NCBI RefSeq assembly: GCF_025698545.1
Contig: NC_068576.1
Coordinates: forward strand, 56,456,094 to 56,520,093
Direction: 5' to 3'
Origin: Gossypium raimondii
Taxonomy: Eukaryota; Streptophyta; Magnoliopsida; Malvales; Malvaceae
Length of the DNA: 64,000 nt
Below the pieces are notes generated by a model. That model made no database searches. It was not told where the DNA came from and saw only the letters and a program-made list of their open reading frames with translations. Within the stretch, counting starts at the first letter, position 1, and every line of letters starts with the position of its first letter. Shown here in pieces: positions 63,517 to 64,000 of the stretch. The position numbers and the translations under genes were made by a program.

Positions 63517-64000
63517 ATGGCTAAGTTTTGGTATTTGGTATGCATGATCACATTCCTCGAGCTGTCAAAATTGGCTATTTCCCGGCCTGAACAAGTTCCA
63601 ACACCACCACTACCAGTGCTACCACTTCCAACATTTTCACAACTCAAATGGCAACAAAGAGAACTCATAATGTTCCTTCATTTCGGTGTCAACACATTCA
63701 CAGACTCCGAACTGGGCACCGGCAAAGAAAACCCATCAATATTCAACCCCGTCGGTCTCGATACCAAACAATGGGTCACCGTAGCTGCCGAGGCAGGGAT
63801 TTCTCTAATGATCCTCACCGCAAAACACCACGATGGCTTCTGCTTATGGCCTTCTAAATACACCGACCACTCCGTTATATCCTCTCCTTGGAGAAACGGC
63901 CACGGCGACGTTGTACAAGAGTTCATCGACGCTGTCAAGACCCATGGCGGCGGCGGCATCGATGCTGGGCTCTACCTTTCGCCATGGGATCGTCATGATA
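63517..64000 (+). CDS. Alpha-L-fucosidase (GH29), 5' part, cut by window edge
   Basis: Removes terminal alpha-linked fucose from glycans; plant GH29 enzymes act in the secretory pathway or cell wall on N-glycans. The frame is open from ATG at 63517 to the window end: 161 residues with no stop or obvious intron. Residues 1-22 (MAKFWYLVCMITFLELSKLA) look like a signal peptide. A Pro-rich link leads to the catalytic barrel, with QLKWQQRELIMFLHFGVNTF, then DSELGTGKENPSIFNP, LTAKHHDGFCLWPS, SSPWRNGHGDVV and GLYLSPWDRHD, all characteristic of the family. HFGVNTF and KHHDGF are substrate-pocket blocks; the nucleophile Asp would be encoded beyond the edge. It is similar to what I recall of Arabidopsis FUC1 (At2g28100), which is not in the chromosome-5 block, so the collinearity with Arabidopsis seems to end before this gene. 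The four-Gly run at THGGGGIDAG is an unusual expansion. Confidence 0.93.
   Translation, partial: MAKFWYLVCMITFLELSKLAISRPEQVPTPPLPVLPLPTFSQLKWQQRELIMFLHFGVNTFTDSELGTGKENPSIFNPVGLDTKQWVTVAAEAGISLMILTAKHHDGFCLWPSKYTDHSVISSPWRNGHGDVVQEFIDAVKTHGGGGIDAGLYLSPWDRHD

Noticed and set aside
63678-63959. Minus-strand open frame opposite the fucosidase
   Set aside because: Antisense to a frame with clear GH29 motifs.

Overview
This window looks like nuclear DNA from a dicot plant, most likely Gossypium or a close Malvaceae relative. The genes are interrupted by short GT-AG introns, the spacers are very AT-rich and packed with short inverted-repeat elements, and there is a long TGTAACACCCC...ATTACA LTR of the kind I associate with cotton Gypsy elements. 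The genus is inference; the plant assignment is firm.

Ten protein genes can be supported. From left to right they are: a coiled-coil protein cut by the left edge (1-3443, minus); a fructokinase (4697-7052, minus); plastidic phosphoglucomutase (15376-19775, plus, 22 exons); an intronless carboxylesterase (20041-21066, minus); a two-exon protein joining a trihelix-like DNA-binding region to a degenerate kinase fold (23558-26100, minus); two bHLH paralogs (31775-33027 and 38186-39066, minus); an intronless receptor-like kinase with a very large activation-segment insertion (45621-47561, minus); an AHG1-type clade A protein phosphatase 2C (53887-56754, minus); and the 5' part of an alpha-L-fucosidase cut by the right edge (63517-64000, plus).

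From memory, the order fructokinase, PGM, kinase-like gene, two bHLH genes, RLK, AHG1 matches Arabidopsis At5g51830 back to At5g51760. The block therefore appears to be conserved between the two lineages, with the carboxylesterase lying where Arabidopsis has a GA20-oxidase gene. It is not a pathway cluster. Fructokinase and plastid PGM both act in hexose-phosphate and starch metabolism, and AHG1 acts in ABA signalling in seeds, but their adjacency is best explained by inherited gene order.

The spacers hold mobile DNA: a 2.84-kb solo-LTR-like element with a 5-bp target duplication inside a decayed Copia reverse-transcriptase fragment (10.1-13.2 kb); two copies of a 150-bp Tourist/PIF-type MITE (43.4 and 58.7 kb); three copies of a longer inverted-repeat element (8.7, 39.6 and 59.3 kb); several single inverted-repeat elements; decayed LINE-type RNase H fragments; a candidate tRNA-derived SINE; and a 40-bp piece of an organellar trnN gene. 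One MITE-like element makes up most of an intron of the first bHLH gene, and the 3' end of the AHG1 gene is duplicated in tandem. I saw no prokaryotic-type system, CRISPR array or intact autonomous transposon.
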